Assembly (NCBI GenBank): GCA_034933685.1
Contig: JAYFNB010000017.1
Coordinates: forward strand, 364,045-428,044
Reading direction: 5' to 3'
Length of the DNA: 64,000 nt
Source of the DNA: UBA8514 sp034933685
Lineage (GTDB): Bacteria; Bacillota; Clostridia; Lachnospirales; Anaerotignaceae
Positions 50,257 to 57,456 of this stretch are shown here, one piece after another (position 1 is the first letter of the stretch; every line of letters starts with the position of its first letter). Position numbers and translations under genes: made by a program. A model generated the notes under the pieces. It was not told the DNA's origin, did not search any database, and saw only the letters and a program-made list of their open reading frames with translations.

Positions 50257-50676
50257 TTACTTTTCCATAAGTTTTTTTAAAGTACGCAGAATTTTAACCT
50301 TTCGGTCGTGGATTGTCATGCGCGGGATACCAGTTTCCGCTGCCAGTTGATGCTCGCTTTTATTCTTAAAAAACAGAGTAAAAATCAGTTCCTGTTCCTC
50401 TTTGGCAAGCTGGGAAAGGCACAAGTGGAGTTTTTCGGCTATCAGCTTGTCCGTGACAATATCCTCCACACGGGGAGAAGAGAGATCTGAAATCGCATCC
50501 TCACCATTGGTTTCCTCCGTATCCAAGGCACTGTAATAAAACACACCATGTGCTGCGTCCTTTTCCTCCAGATGTAGTTCACGGCGTTTCATGCGGTAAT
50601 ATGTTAAATAGACTTCTTCGGTGACAGGGACGAGCTGCCCCTGAACTTTGATTTGATACTCTTTCTTTTCTGCCAT
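50257..50676 (-). CDS. sigma-70-like regulator of the conjugative element
   Basis: A 139-aa protein resembling the ORF7-type sigma-like proteins of Tn916-family elements. The N-terminal half (VPVTEEVYLTYYRMKRRELHLEEKD) is followed by a region 4-like helix-turn-helix (LSQLAKEEQELIFTLFFKNKSEHQLAAETGIPRMTIHDRKVKILRTLKKLME). It probably drives int/xis or transfer genes. The ATG after GGAGG is used. Confidence 0.88.
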   Translation of the reverse strand: MAEKKEYQIKVQGQLVPVTEEVYLTYYRMKRRELHLEEKDAAHGVFYYSALDTEETNGEDAISDLSSPRVEDIVTDKLIAEKLHLCLSQLAKEEQELIFTLFFKNKSEHQLAAETGIPRMTIHDRKVKILRTLKKLMEK

Positions 50677-50836
50677 ATGGCTTGTCCTCCGTTTTCTGAA
50701 ATTTTGATGGTGAGTCAAAATGTCAGAAGCGGAGGGGAGCGGCAGCGTGGAAACGACCTGCTTATATTAGAAACATGCCACATTTCCCCTGAATATGGTA
50801 AATATGGTCGGAGTATAGATTTTTTTGTCGAAAGAA

Positions 50837-50876
50837 AAAAGTCAGCACTGCGCCCATGGCGAAATGCTGACTTTTT
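50837..50876. terminator. terminator between the riboswitch region and the sigma-factor gene
   Basis: AAAAAAGTCAGCA and TGCTGACTTTTT form a stem active in either direction. On the minus strand it stands between the c-di-GMP riboswitch and the sigma gene. Confidence 0.85.
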
Positions 50877-50968
50877 CAAAATTACAATATGAGATTGTTT
50901 GGGTGGTGGGTAATATGTACGAGCTCTGTCTGCTCTATTGCCACCTCTTATAAGTATAAAACCCCATA

Positions 50969-51078
50969 GGATACCCCTCTCGCCGGAGCATGGCGAAAGC
51001 CGGTATCCCGATATCCTGTTTATCCGTCAAAAACCGACAGACAGATATAGAGCCTGCCCTTTGAATGAGGGCAGGCTC
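50969..51078 (-). other. two nested hairpins downstream of the riboswitch
   Basis: GAGCCTGCCCT/AGGGCAGGCTC (51050-51078) is a perfect 11-bp stem. GGATACC..CGCC..GGCG..GGTATCC (50969-51008) is a two-tier hairpin. They follow the riboswitch on the minus strand and may be its expression platform or part of a longer structured RNA. No reading frame with a start and a site lies among them. Confidence 0.55.
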
Positions 51079-51090
51079 CGCATGGTTTTT

Positions 51091-51175
51091 GGCAGCCAGG
51101 CTATCATAGCGCAGTAAAGCACCTTAGACCCTATGGCTTTGCGTCCCCATCTTTTGATGGGTTTGCCCTTGGCTT
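51091..51175 (-). promoter_or_regulatory. cyclic di-GMP-I (GEMM) riboswitch
   Basis: On the minus strand the conserved blocks occur in order: AAGGGCAAACC (51170-51160), a CATC-AAAA-GATG tetraloop stem, GGGACGCAAAGCC (51147-51135), AGGGTCTAAGG, then GATAGCCTGGCTGCC (51105-51091). This is the GEMM-I aptamer with its GAAA-type loop and receptor regions. It lies between cls and the sigma gene, with terminators before any coding region, so the controlled gene is not evident. Confidence 0.9.
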
Positions 51176-51516
51176 TATTTTTATTTTTACTGGACTTTCT
51201 CTATGCATCGTTAAACTTCATGCATTGAACAGGTATTTTATAACACCTTCACTCTATTTCTTCCTTCTGCTTTTGCCATATACATAGCTTCAGTTCCTTA
51301 AAGCAATACTGATAGAACAGCTCTCTGTTCTTTTTTAAGCACTCCAATTCAGTCAAATAACGGTAATTACCTTTTATATCCGTCATTTTCGTGGATAGAT
51401 ACATTCCCTCGATTTCCGGCAAATTGGGATGAACTACGTCTTATAGATCCGTTGAAATTGCCAAGATGATAGGGACAACATGAGTGCTATTCTTTTGACT
51501 TCATAACAAATTAATC
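51176..51516. other. gene-free spacer between the riboswitch and cls
   Basis: About 340 bp with no gene that I can support. The short frames here lack ribosome sites and family features, and no clear promoter or hairpin was noticed. Confidence 0.4.
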
Positions 51517-53058
51517 TCAAAAGAATACAGCAAACAATCTAAGGAACGATTGAACGCATTTTATGTGCCAGGGACGGCGACGCCATTCATCAAGACTTAT
51601 TTCTTCACAAACATCAAATGTTTGCTGGAGGTCATTTTTTATGTCTTGGAGTACAGGCGATCCGCAAATCCACACACCGTTTTCAAAGTGGAGATAAAAG
51701 CTCCGGTAATCCATGTTAATGCTTCCGCAAATGGCATGATCATCATCGCTTATGATAGTCTTTGCATGGATGAACCCCGGGGTATATTCATAGATTCTAA
51801 CACCCGATTCCAGCAGCTCTCCATAATTCGATTGCGTTACCATATGCACATACCAATGATCCCATATCTTTGGAGTAATAATCCTGACATCTGTACCTCC
51901 CTGTGCGGATGTACACAACGCTTCCTTCATGGAGTTGTCAATGACAAGATAGGGGGTAGATATATAAACATATTTCTTTGCATTATATATCATCGTGCGG
52001 TACATAACCTCGGCAGGGTTATCGGGATTATTTGAAGGCCCGTCTGAAAATGGTTGATAGAAGCCTTGACCCTCGTAGTTCACTACAGACCGGTAAGCTT
52101 CGTAATCTGTAGTTCCTCCACTTTCAGCATCCCACATCTGAAGAAATATTGAGGTCAGACCCCAAACCGCGTCGCCTTCAAGCCGGATTGCCGTGTCTTT
52201 CCAATGGCCGTGCTTTGGGTATATGTTGGCATATTCATCAGCAAGATTCGTTCCCCCTGTATACCCAACGCAGCCGTCTATGACCGTAATTTTCTGGTGA
52301 TTACGGCAATTGAAGCAAAAGGATGAAATATACCGATGAACTGGATTAAAACGCAACACCTGAATATTGTGACTGTTAAGAGCCTTAATCAGATTATCTG
52401 GTGCTGTAACAATACTCCCAAAGTCATCGAACATCAGCCGTATTTCCACTCCTTGTTCGGCTTTGCGAATCAATACTTCTGAAATCCTGTCCCAAAGCTC
52501 CCCACTATCTAAAATAAAATATTCCAAGAAAACGTATCTTTCAGCGTTTTCAATATCCTTTATCATTGCTTCAAATTGATACTCGCCAAGCGAGAAATAC
52601 TCACACGTTGTATTTTTATAAAGAGGGAATCCTTTCCTGCCTAAATATCCTGCTATTCTTTTTCTTGACGGATGGATTTGATCGAGTTCGGCGTAAACTT
52701 CCGGGTCCTTATATAAATACATGGAACCGTGCTGGATAGCCGCTCTTATTCGATTATTTCTTATACATCGTCCGAACACATCGGAACGACCCCATAAGAG
52801 ATATAGGAAATAACCGAAAACCGGAAGGATAAATATTATAATAAGCCATACGATTATGTAAGATGTGTTTTTACTTTTGCTCACCATAATAAAGATGTTT
52901 ATTACCGCTATAATTTGAATGAGTGCATAAAAATATACCGCATAGTTTTTGAGTATATTGATGATAAAATAGATAAATAAAAGTTGTAAAATCACAACAA
53001 GGGTGGCCAAACCGATACGAAATATGCCCGTCAAGTTTCTATTTTCTTTTCGCTTCAC
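51517..53058 (-). CDS. cls: cardiolipin synthase, phospholipase D type
   Basis: Membrane enzyme joining two phosphatidylglycerol molecules into cardiolipin. The 513-aa protein has two N-terminal transmembrane helices (LATLVVILQLLFIYFIINIL, YIIVWLIIIFILPVFGYFLYLLW). Two HKD motifs follow: HQKITVIDGCVGYTGGTN and HAKTIISDDDHAICGSIN. The best start is a GTG preceded by GAGAGG; another GTG three codons upstream overlaps that site. It lies among element genes rather than housekeeping genes, so it is cargo, possibly for envelope stress. Confidence 0.94.
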   Translation of the reverse strand: MKRKENRNLTGIFRIGLATLVVILQLLFIYFIINILKNYAVYFYALIQIIAVINIFIMVSKSKNTSYIIVWLIIIFILPVFGYFLYLLWGRSDVFGRCIRNNRIRAAIQHGSMYLYKDPEVYAELDQIHPSRKRIAGYLGRKGFPLYKNTTCEYFSLGEYQFEAMIKDIENAERYVFLEYFILDSGELWDRISEVLIRKAEQGVEIRLMFDDFGSIVTAPDNLIKALNSHNIQVLRFNPVHRYISSFCFNCRNHQKITVIDGCVGYTGGTNLADEYANIYPKHGHWKDTAIRLEGDAVWGLTSIFLQMWDAESGGTTDYEAYRSVVNYEGQGFYQPFSDGPSNNPDNPAEVMYRTMIYNAKKYVYISTPYLVIDNSMKEALCTSAQGGTDVRIITPKIWDHWYVHMVTQSNYGELLESGVRIYEYTPGFIHAKTIISDDDHAICGSINMDYRSFYLHFENGVWICGSPVLQDIKNDLQQTFDVCEEISLDEWRRRPWHIKCVQSFLRLFAVFF

Positions 53059-53089
53059 TGTGACCACCTCTCAATTGTGTTTATATATT

Positions 53090-53662
53090 TTATATTCTGG
53101 TATATTCAGACGTTGTGTTGGGAAGGAGTTTGCATCCGCTCCGAAACCATATAGCAAAAGCTATATCTTCTGTATTGAGATCGTTTGAATAAGACTTTTT
53201 TAGCTTTTTTTCATGCCGCCACGTCCAAATTAGAGCCAAAATCCATCCCGTGTTCAGAAATACGTCCTTTGTATCAAAAATAAACCAATTGAATAAACCA
53301 ATAAAGTCAAGGCTGCCGCCCCAGAACACTACATCAATAAATGAACATAATATGCCAGCAGATGCAAAACAGAATGCTCCACTCAACAAGCGACTCTTTG
53401 CACCAACTTTATATGTTTGGAATCGATAGAATAAAAGCAATCCTGCTATAGCCGTTATCTGTAAAAAGATCATTCCGATTACAGGAGTCTTAAAATTAGC
53501 CATACTTGCAAACCAATTCAAATTTGTGTTCTGGAAAGGCTCAAAACGCAAAACACTCGGTATCCAGATAATCATCTTATCTATCGCAAAATGAGCTATC
53601 AGCAGTTTTATTGTTTGATCAACTGCTGCCAAGATTCCTGTGATAAGCCATTGCTTTTTCAT
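53090..53662 (-). CDS. lspA: signal peptidase II (lipoprotein signal peptidase), divergent
   Basis: A 190-aa membrane protease with four hydrophobic segments. The two catalytic Asp regions are recognisable as GSLDFIGLFNW and FDTKDVFLNTG, and the Asn-containing NTNLNWF segment sits in the first loop. Sequence is divergent from housekeeping LspA, and the C-terminal tail is extended. The ATG after AAAGGTG is used. Found beside cls and metal-resistance genes in the element; it may process an element-encoded or metal-related lipoprotein. Confidence 0.85.
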   Translation of the reverse strand: MKKQWLITGILAAVDQTIKLLIAHFAIDKMIIWIPSVLRFEPFQNTNLNWFASMANFKTPVIGMIFLQITAIAGLLLFYRFQTYKVGAKSRLLSGAFCFASAGILCSFIDVVFWGGSLDFIGLFNWFIFDTKDVFLNTGWILALIWTWRHEKKLKKSYSNDLNTEDIAFAIWFRSGCKLLPNTTSEYTRI

Positions 53663-53793
53663 GCCACACACCTTTCCATACAACATATTTTCTGTTTATG
53701 CTTTAATTCAATCGCGCTCAATAGCTCAACTGCTTTCACCAATAAACCGAATAAAATAATCTTCATATAATGATTCTCACTTTGCCCCTTATC

Positions 53794-54016
53794 TCAGTGA
53801 ATAATGAGGATGCCGCCGGCCACCATCCACACATTTGATACCTCTAAAGTTTCCGGCATAAGCTCAAAGAACACAAGGCTCATCATTACGCCACCAGCGA
53901 AAACTAAAAGGCAATTCGCCATATTTTCAGAAAACTTCTTTTGTTATAATAGCAACTGCGCTACCAAAGCAAGTTCACAAAATCCCAACTAACAAGGCAA
54001 TCAGGACAATTAACAT
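53794..54016 (-). pseudogene. ZIP-family metal transporter remnant
   Basis: On the minus strand one frame reads MLIVLIALLVGIL, then a stop. After a frameshift another reads LLVFAGGVMMSLVFFELMPE and continues to LEVSNVWMVAGGILIIH before a stop. Together these are the N-terminal part of a ZIP transporter (helix 1, helix 2 with the ELMPE motif, helix 3) broken by stops and a frameshift and lacking the C-terminal helices. It sits directly downstream of the P-type ATPase gene. Confidence 0.7.
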
Positions 54017-54055
54017 TTTACTTATCGCTTCCGATACAACAGGCTTTTGACCTGA

Positions 54056-55897
54056 TTATAATTTCTTTGTGTTTAAAGCACGGAAAGAGTTCAATACCGC
54101 TATAACCGTCACACCAACATCTGCAAACACAGCCTCCCACATGGTAGCAAAACCGAGTGCACTGAGTACAAGCACAATTGCTTTTATCGACAAAGCCAGC
54201 CATATATTCTGTTGTGCGATTCTTAGCGTTTTCTGTGAAATTTTCATACCTGTAGCTAGTTTGGACGGCTCATCGGTCATTATTACAACATCGGCGGCTT
54301 CTATAGCCGCGTCGGAACCCAAGCCACCCATCGCAATACCAATGTCGGCACGAGCTAAAACTGGTGCGTCATTAATCCCATCGCCTACAAAGGCCAGCTT
54401 GCCTTTAGCTGATTTTTGAGCCAGCAGTTCCTCTACTTTATCTACCTTGTCACCGGGAAGAAGCTCTGTGTAAACCTTATCTAACCCCAATTCCTTGGCA
54501 ACTTTTTCTCCCACACTCTTGGCGTCGCCCGTCAGCATCACCGTTTGACGGATATTTGCCTTTTTTAGCAATCTAATCGCTTCCGCTGCATCTTCCTTAA
54601 CCTCATCAGCAATTACAATATATCCCGCATATTTGCCATCAACAGCAACGTGTACGGCTGTTCCAATAATTTCGTCTTGAGAAAATTTAACGCCGATTTT
54701 TTGCATGAGTTTTGTATTTCCTGCGAAAACTTTACGACTATCAACCGTTGCGCTGACGCCGTGGCCTGCGATTTCCTCAACATCCGTAATCCTTTCGTTG
54801 TCAATATCTTTCCCATAAGCAGTTTTCAAAGAGAGTGAAATGGGGTGATTGGAATAACTCTCAACATGTGCGGTAAGTTCCAGCAGTTCTGCTTCGGAAA
54901 TGCCGATAGCATTTACCTCTTGTACTTTAAATACGCCTTTTGTCAATGTCCCCGTCTTATCAAACACAACGATTTCAGTCTGCGCCAAAGCTTCTAAATA
55001 GTTGCTACCCTTAACAAGCACACCACGCCTTGACGCGCCGCCGATACCGCCAAAGAAGGAGAGTGGAATAGAAACAACCAGAGCGCAAGGGCAGGAAACC
55101 ACTAAGAAAGTTAAAGCCCTGTAAATCCAGTCGCCCCAAGTACCACCAAAGAACAGAGGCGGGATAATTGCAAGCAACAGTGCGGCAGCCATAACAATCG
55201 GAGTATAAACTCGTGCAAATTTTGTAATGAAATTCTCGGTGTTCGCCTTTTTACTACTGGCGTTTTCCACGAGATCAAGGATTTTGCTGACCGTCGATTC
55301 CCCAAATTCTTTTGTGACCTCAATCGTCAGTACGCCGTTCACATTGATACAGCCGCTCAAAACATCAGAGCCAACACCAGCTTCGCGCGGAACAGATTCG
55401 CCGGTCAAAGCGGACGTATCAATCATTGAATTGCCGTCAAGCACCTTGCCGTCAAGCGGGATTTTTTCACCAGCACGGACAACGATGATATCGCCAATCG
55501 CAACTTCGTCAGGGTCGACTTTTACCAATTCATCGCCCCTCTTAACATTTGCGTAATCAGGACGTATATCCATTAAGCTTGCAATGGATTTCCGCGACTT
55601 CGCAACGGCATAACTTTGAAAATATTCGCCAACCTGATAAAACAGCATAACGGCAATGGCCTCTGGATATTCCCCAATGATAAGTGCGCCACCGGTCGCC
55701 ACGGTCATTAAAAAGCTTTCCTGAAAAACTTGGCCTTGCATAATATTCTTGATGGCTTTTATTACGACTTCGCTGCCCACTACAATGTAGGCGGCAATGA
55801 AGATAGCGGGACTAAGCCAAACAATGTCGGTTTTTACTAGCAGCCCGATTACGAAAATAACCGCTGCTATGATAATTCTTACAAGCTTCTTGTTCAT
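54056..55897 (-). CDS. cadA: heavy-metal P1B-type ATPase (Cd/Zn/Pb type) without HMA domain
   Basis: A 613-aa efflux ATPase. Features in order: N-terminal helices, TGES loop (TSALTGESVPRE), CPC metal site in FLVVSCPCALVVSIP, phosphorylation site FDKTGTLTKG, the HP dipeptide in YSNHPISLSL, and GDGINDAPVLARADIGIAMG. The CPC motif with the following SIPLSFFGGIGGASRRGV fits the Cd/Zn/Pb subgroup. The usual N-terminal metal-binding domain is absent and is encoded by the separate small gene upstream. AAAGGAG precedes the ATG, and a 16-bp operator-like palindrome lies 47 bp upstream. Confidence 0.95.
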   Translation of the reverse strand: MNKKLVRIIIAAVIFVIGLLVKTDIVWLSPAIFIAAYIVVGSEVVIKAIKNIMQGQVFQESFLMTVATGGALIIGEYPEAIAVMLFYQVGEYFQSYAVAKSRKSIASLMDIRPDYANVKRGDELVKVDPDEVAIGDIIVVRAGEKIPLDGKVLDGNSMIDTSALTGESVPREAGVGSDVLSGCINVNGVLTIEVTKEFGESTVSKILDLVENASSKKANTENFITKFARVYTPIVMAAALLLAIIPPLFFGGTWGDWIYRALTFLVVSCPCALVVSIPLSFFGGIGGASRRGVLVKGSNYLEALAQTEIVVFDKTGTLTKGVFKVQEVNAIGISEAELLELTAHVESYSNHPISLSLKTAYGKDIDNERITDVEEIAGHGVSATVDSRKVFAGNTKLMQKIGVKFSQDEIIGTAVHVAVDGKYAGYIVIADEVKEDAAEAIRLLKKANIRQTVMLTGDAKSVGEKVAKELGLDKVYTELLPGDKVDKVEELLAQKSAKGKLAFVGDGINDAPVLARADIGIAMGGLGSDAAIEAADVVIMTDEPSKLATGMKISQKTLRIAQQNIWLALSIKAIVLVLSALGFATMWEAVFADVGVTVIAVLNSFRALNTKKL

Positions 55898-55943
55898 ATT
55901 GAACTCCTTTCTTATCTTTGCTATAAGAGAATGACGAGTAACA

Positions 55944-55959
55944 TTGAGTGAACGCTCAA
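55944..55959. promoter_or_regulatory. CadC-type operator upstream of the P-type ATPase
   Basis: TTGAGTGAACGCTCAA (TTGAG-N6-CTCAA). It matches the site at 56689 at 14 of 16 bases. Confidence 0.7.
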
Positions 55960-55989
55960 CTATTGTCGCAAAAAAATTTGAATTTTTTA

Positions 55990-56043
55990 AATTCCTTCGC
56001 TTTTGGCGTATCGCTTTGAAGTGTTACGCCAAAAGCTGGAATT
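55990..56043 (-). terminator. terminator after the HMA gene
   Basis: AATTCC..GCTTTTGGCGTA pairs with TACGCCAAAAGC..GGAATT, with T-rich sequence on the minus-strand 3' side. Confidence 0.8.
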
Positions 56044-56058
56044 ATTGCCGGTAAATGT

Positions 56059-56280
56059 TTACGCCTTTTTTACGACAACATGAGGTTCATGCTTCTTGAC
56101 GATTTTTTCAGCGGTCTTAATAATCTCGTCCATTTTGTCGTCGTCTGCCACAAGAACCATCTTAGTCGTCATAGCGTTTACGGTTACTTCGGTTACGCCG
56201 TCCAGCGCCTTGATGTCCTTTTCGATTTTCGCCGCACAGTTGGCGCAGTCCAGTCCTTCCAACCTAAATGACTTTTTCAT
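56059..56280 (-). CDS. stand-alone HMA metal-binding protein
   Basis: A 73-aa ferredoxin-like HMA domain with the metal site GLDCANCAAKIE (CxxC) near residue 11-14 and the typical VTEVTVNAMTTKMVL strand. It would pass metal to the P-type ATPase, whose own N-terminal HMA is missing, or buffer it. A terminator separates the two genes, and each has its own operator copy, so they are co-regulated but separately transcribed. Confidence 0.92.
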   Translation of the reverse strand: MKKSFRLEGLDCANCAAKIEKDIKALDGVTEVTVNAMTTKMVLVADDDKMDEIIKTAEKIVKKHEPHVVVKKA

Positions 56281-56305
56281 GTTATTTTCCTCCTATAATT
56301 AAATT

Positions 56306-56662
56306 TTATTCAGTTACATGGCTTAAACTTTGTTCCAAAACGATTTTCACATGGTCATCCGCGAGAGAGTAATAAGCAATCTTACCATCTTTCCTAAATT
56401 TGACAAGATTTGCCTGTTTCAAAGTGCGTAGCTGGTGTGATATAGCGGATTTTGTCATACCAAGCAAGACTGCCAAATCACAGACACACATTTCACTGAC
56501 ATCCAGAGCCCATAAAATTCTGATCCTTGTACCATCTCCCACAGCTTTCAAAAATTCCGTCAAAATATTAAAAGTATCATCTGAAAGCATTTTTGTTTTT
56601 ACTGCGGTGACGGTTTCTTCGTGTATAACATCACAATCGCAAACATCGCTTCTGACAGACAT
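56306..56662 (-). CDS. cadC: CadC/ArsR-family metal-sensing repressor
   Basis: A 118-aa winged-helix repressor. The Cd/Pb site is recognisable: N-terminal DVCDCD (Cys8, Cys10) and helix-4 EMCVCDL (Cys59, Cys61), as in the four-Cys site of plasmid CadC. The recognition helix is MTKSAISHQLRTLKQANL, and C-terminal residues DDHVKIVLEQSLSHV resemble the second (zinc) site. The ATG after AAGGAGG is used. Its promoter contains two palindromes matching the one before the ATPase gene. Confidence 0.93.
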   Translation of the reverse strand: MSVRSDVCDCDVIHEETVTAVKTKMLSDDTFNILTEFLKAVGDGTRIRILWALDVSEMCVCDLAVLLGMTKSAISHQLRTLKQANLVKFRKDGKIAYYSLADDHVKIVLEQSLSHVTE

Positions 56663-56688
56663 AATTAGTCCTCCTTCCGAAATTTTAA

Positions 56689-56704
56689 TTGAGCAAACGC
56701 TCAA
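56689..56704. promoter_or_regulatory. CadC-type operator, downstream of the cadC -10
   Basis: TTGAGCAAACGCTCAA, perfect 6-bp arms. It lies between the cadC -10 box and its ribosome-binding site. Confidence 0.75.
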
Positions 56705-56712
56705 CTGTATAT

Positions 56713-56742
56713 AGTATAGTTGAATATATACTCAATTGTCAA
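56713..56742 (-). promoter_or_regulatory. cadC promoter with an operator in the spacer
   Basis: TTGACA (56742-56737), an 18-bp spacer and TATACT (56718-56713). The spacer contains TTGAGTATATATTCAA (56735-56720), a third copy of the TTGAR-N6-YTCAA site placed to block polymerase. Confidence 0.85.
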
Positions 56743-57050
56743 GGGGTTTTTAGAATATTTTTTTAAAATCATCCCAACACGAGATCAGGCTGTGTAGTGG
56801 TTCGTAGCAGTTTATCTGCTGCGTGGAACGGAAGTCATGTGGCACGAAGTTTACAATCAATTAAGCAAAAAAAGTGCGGGATACCAATGCAAGTCTTTTC
56901 GATTGAGTGAGTGTAAATCTCTTAACTTTATATTCATCCAAAAGGAATTTGAATGGAAATTCTGTTTTGCTCTAAACAAAAAAGCCAATTAAAATCAATG
57001 ACTTTAATTGGCTTTTTTGAATTTAGCATTTACAGCCAATGATTTTACTA
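56743..57050. other. intergenic region between cad and ars modules
   Basis: No gene is seen. The only structure noted is a bidirectional terminator, AAAAAGCCAATTAAA/TTTAATTGGCTTTTTT, at 56978-57018, which ends the ars transcript from the right. The rest resembles relic DNA at a module junction. Confidence 0.6.
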
Positions 57051-57446
57051 CTAAAGAACCCCCACAAAATTTTTTAGCTCAAGCATTTTTTGCTCAATCT
57101 GTTTTATAACCTGAATAAATTCCTCGTCGCTTTTGCCCGTTGGATCATCCAGCCTCCAATCTTCGCGGTGTTTACAGGGCAGATACGGACACTCGACATT
57201 GCAGCCCATTGTAACGACAATATCAACAGGCGGGATTTCGGACAAGAGTTTGCTGCGCTGTGTCGCTTCCATGTCAATGCCATAAAGTTGTTTCATCAGC
57301 CGCACGGCATCCTGATTGATTTGCAGCTTCGTTTCCGTTCCCGCCGAATAGCTTTCAAAAGCGTCGCCGGCAAGATGCCGTCCCAGCGCCTCTGCAATCT
57401 GGCTGCGACAAGAATTATGAACACAAATAAATGCAACTTTTATCAT
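57051..57446 (-). CDS. arsC: arsenate reductase, thioredoxin-coupled type
   Basis: Reduces arsenate to arsenite for export. The 131-aa protein has the LMW-phosphatase P-loop CVHNSCR (Cys8-X5-Arg14), the redox Cys pair region TMGCNVECPYLPC (Cys82, Cys86, Cys91) and the DDPTG aspartate. The mechanism passes a disulfide from Cys8 through the two later Cys to thioredoxin. It is last in the ars operon, 10 bp after arsA, with AGGAGG before the ATG. Confidence 0.95.
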   Translation of the reverse strand: MIKVAFICVHNSCRSQIAEALGRHLAGDAFESYSAGTETKLQINQDAVRLMKQLYGIDMEATQRSKLLSEIPPVDIVVTMGCNVECPYLPCKHREDWRLDDPTGKSDEEFIQVIKQIEQKMLELKNFVGVL

Positions 57447-57456
57447 TTTTACCTCC

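Noticed and set aside
49790..50350. 186-codon open frame on the plus strand
   Set aside because: It crosses a terminator and runs antisense into the sigma-factor gene, has no ribosome-binding site, and its Arg/Ser/Pro-rich composition is typical of GC-rich non-coding DNA.
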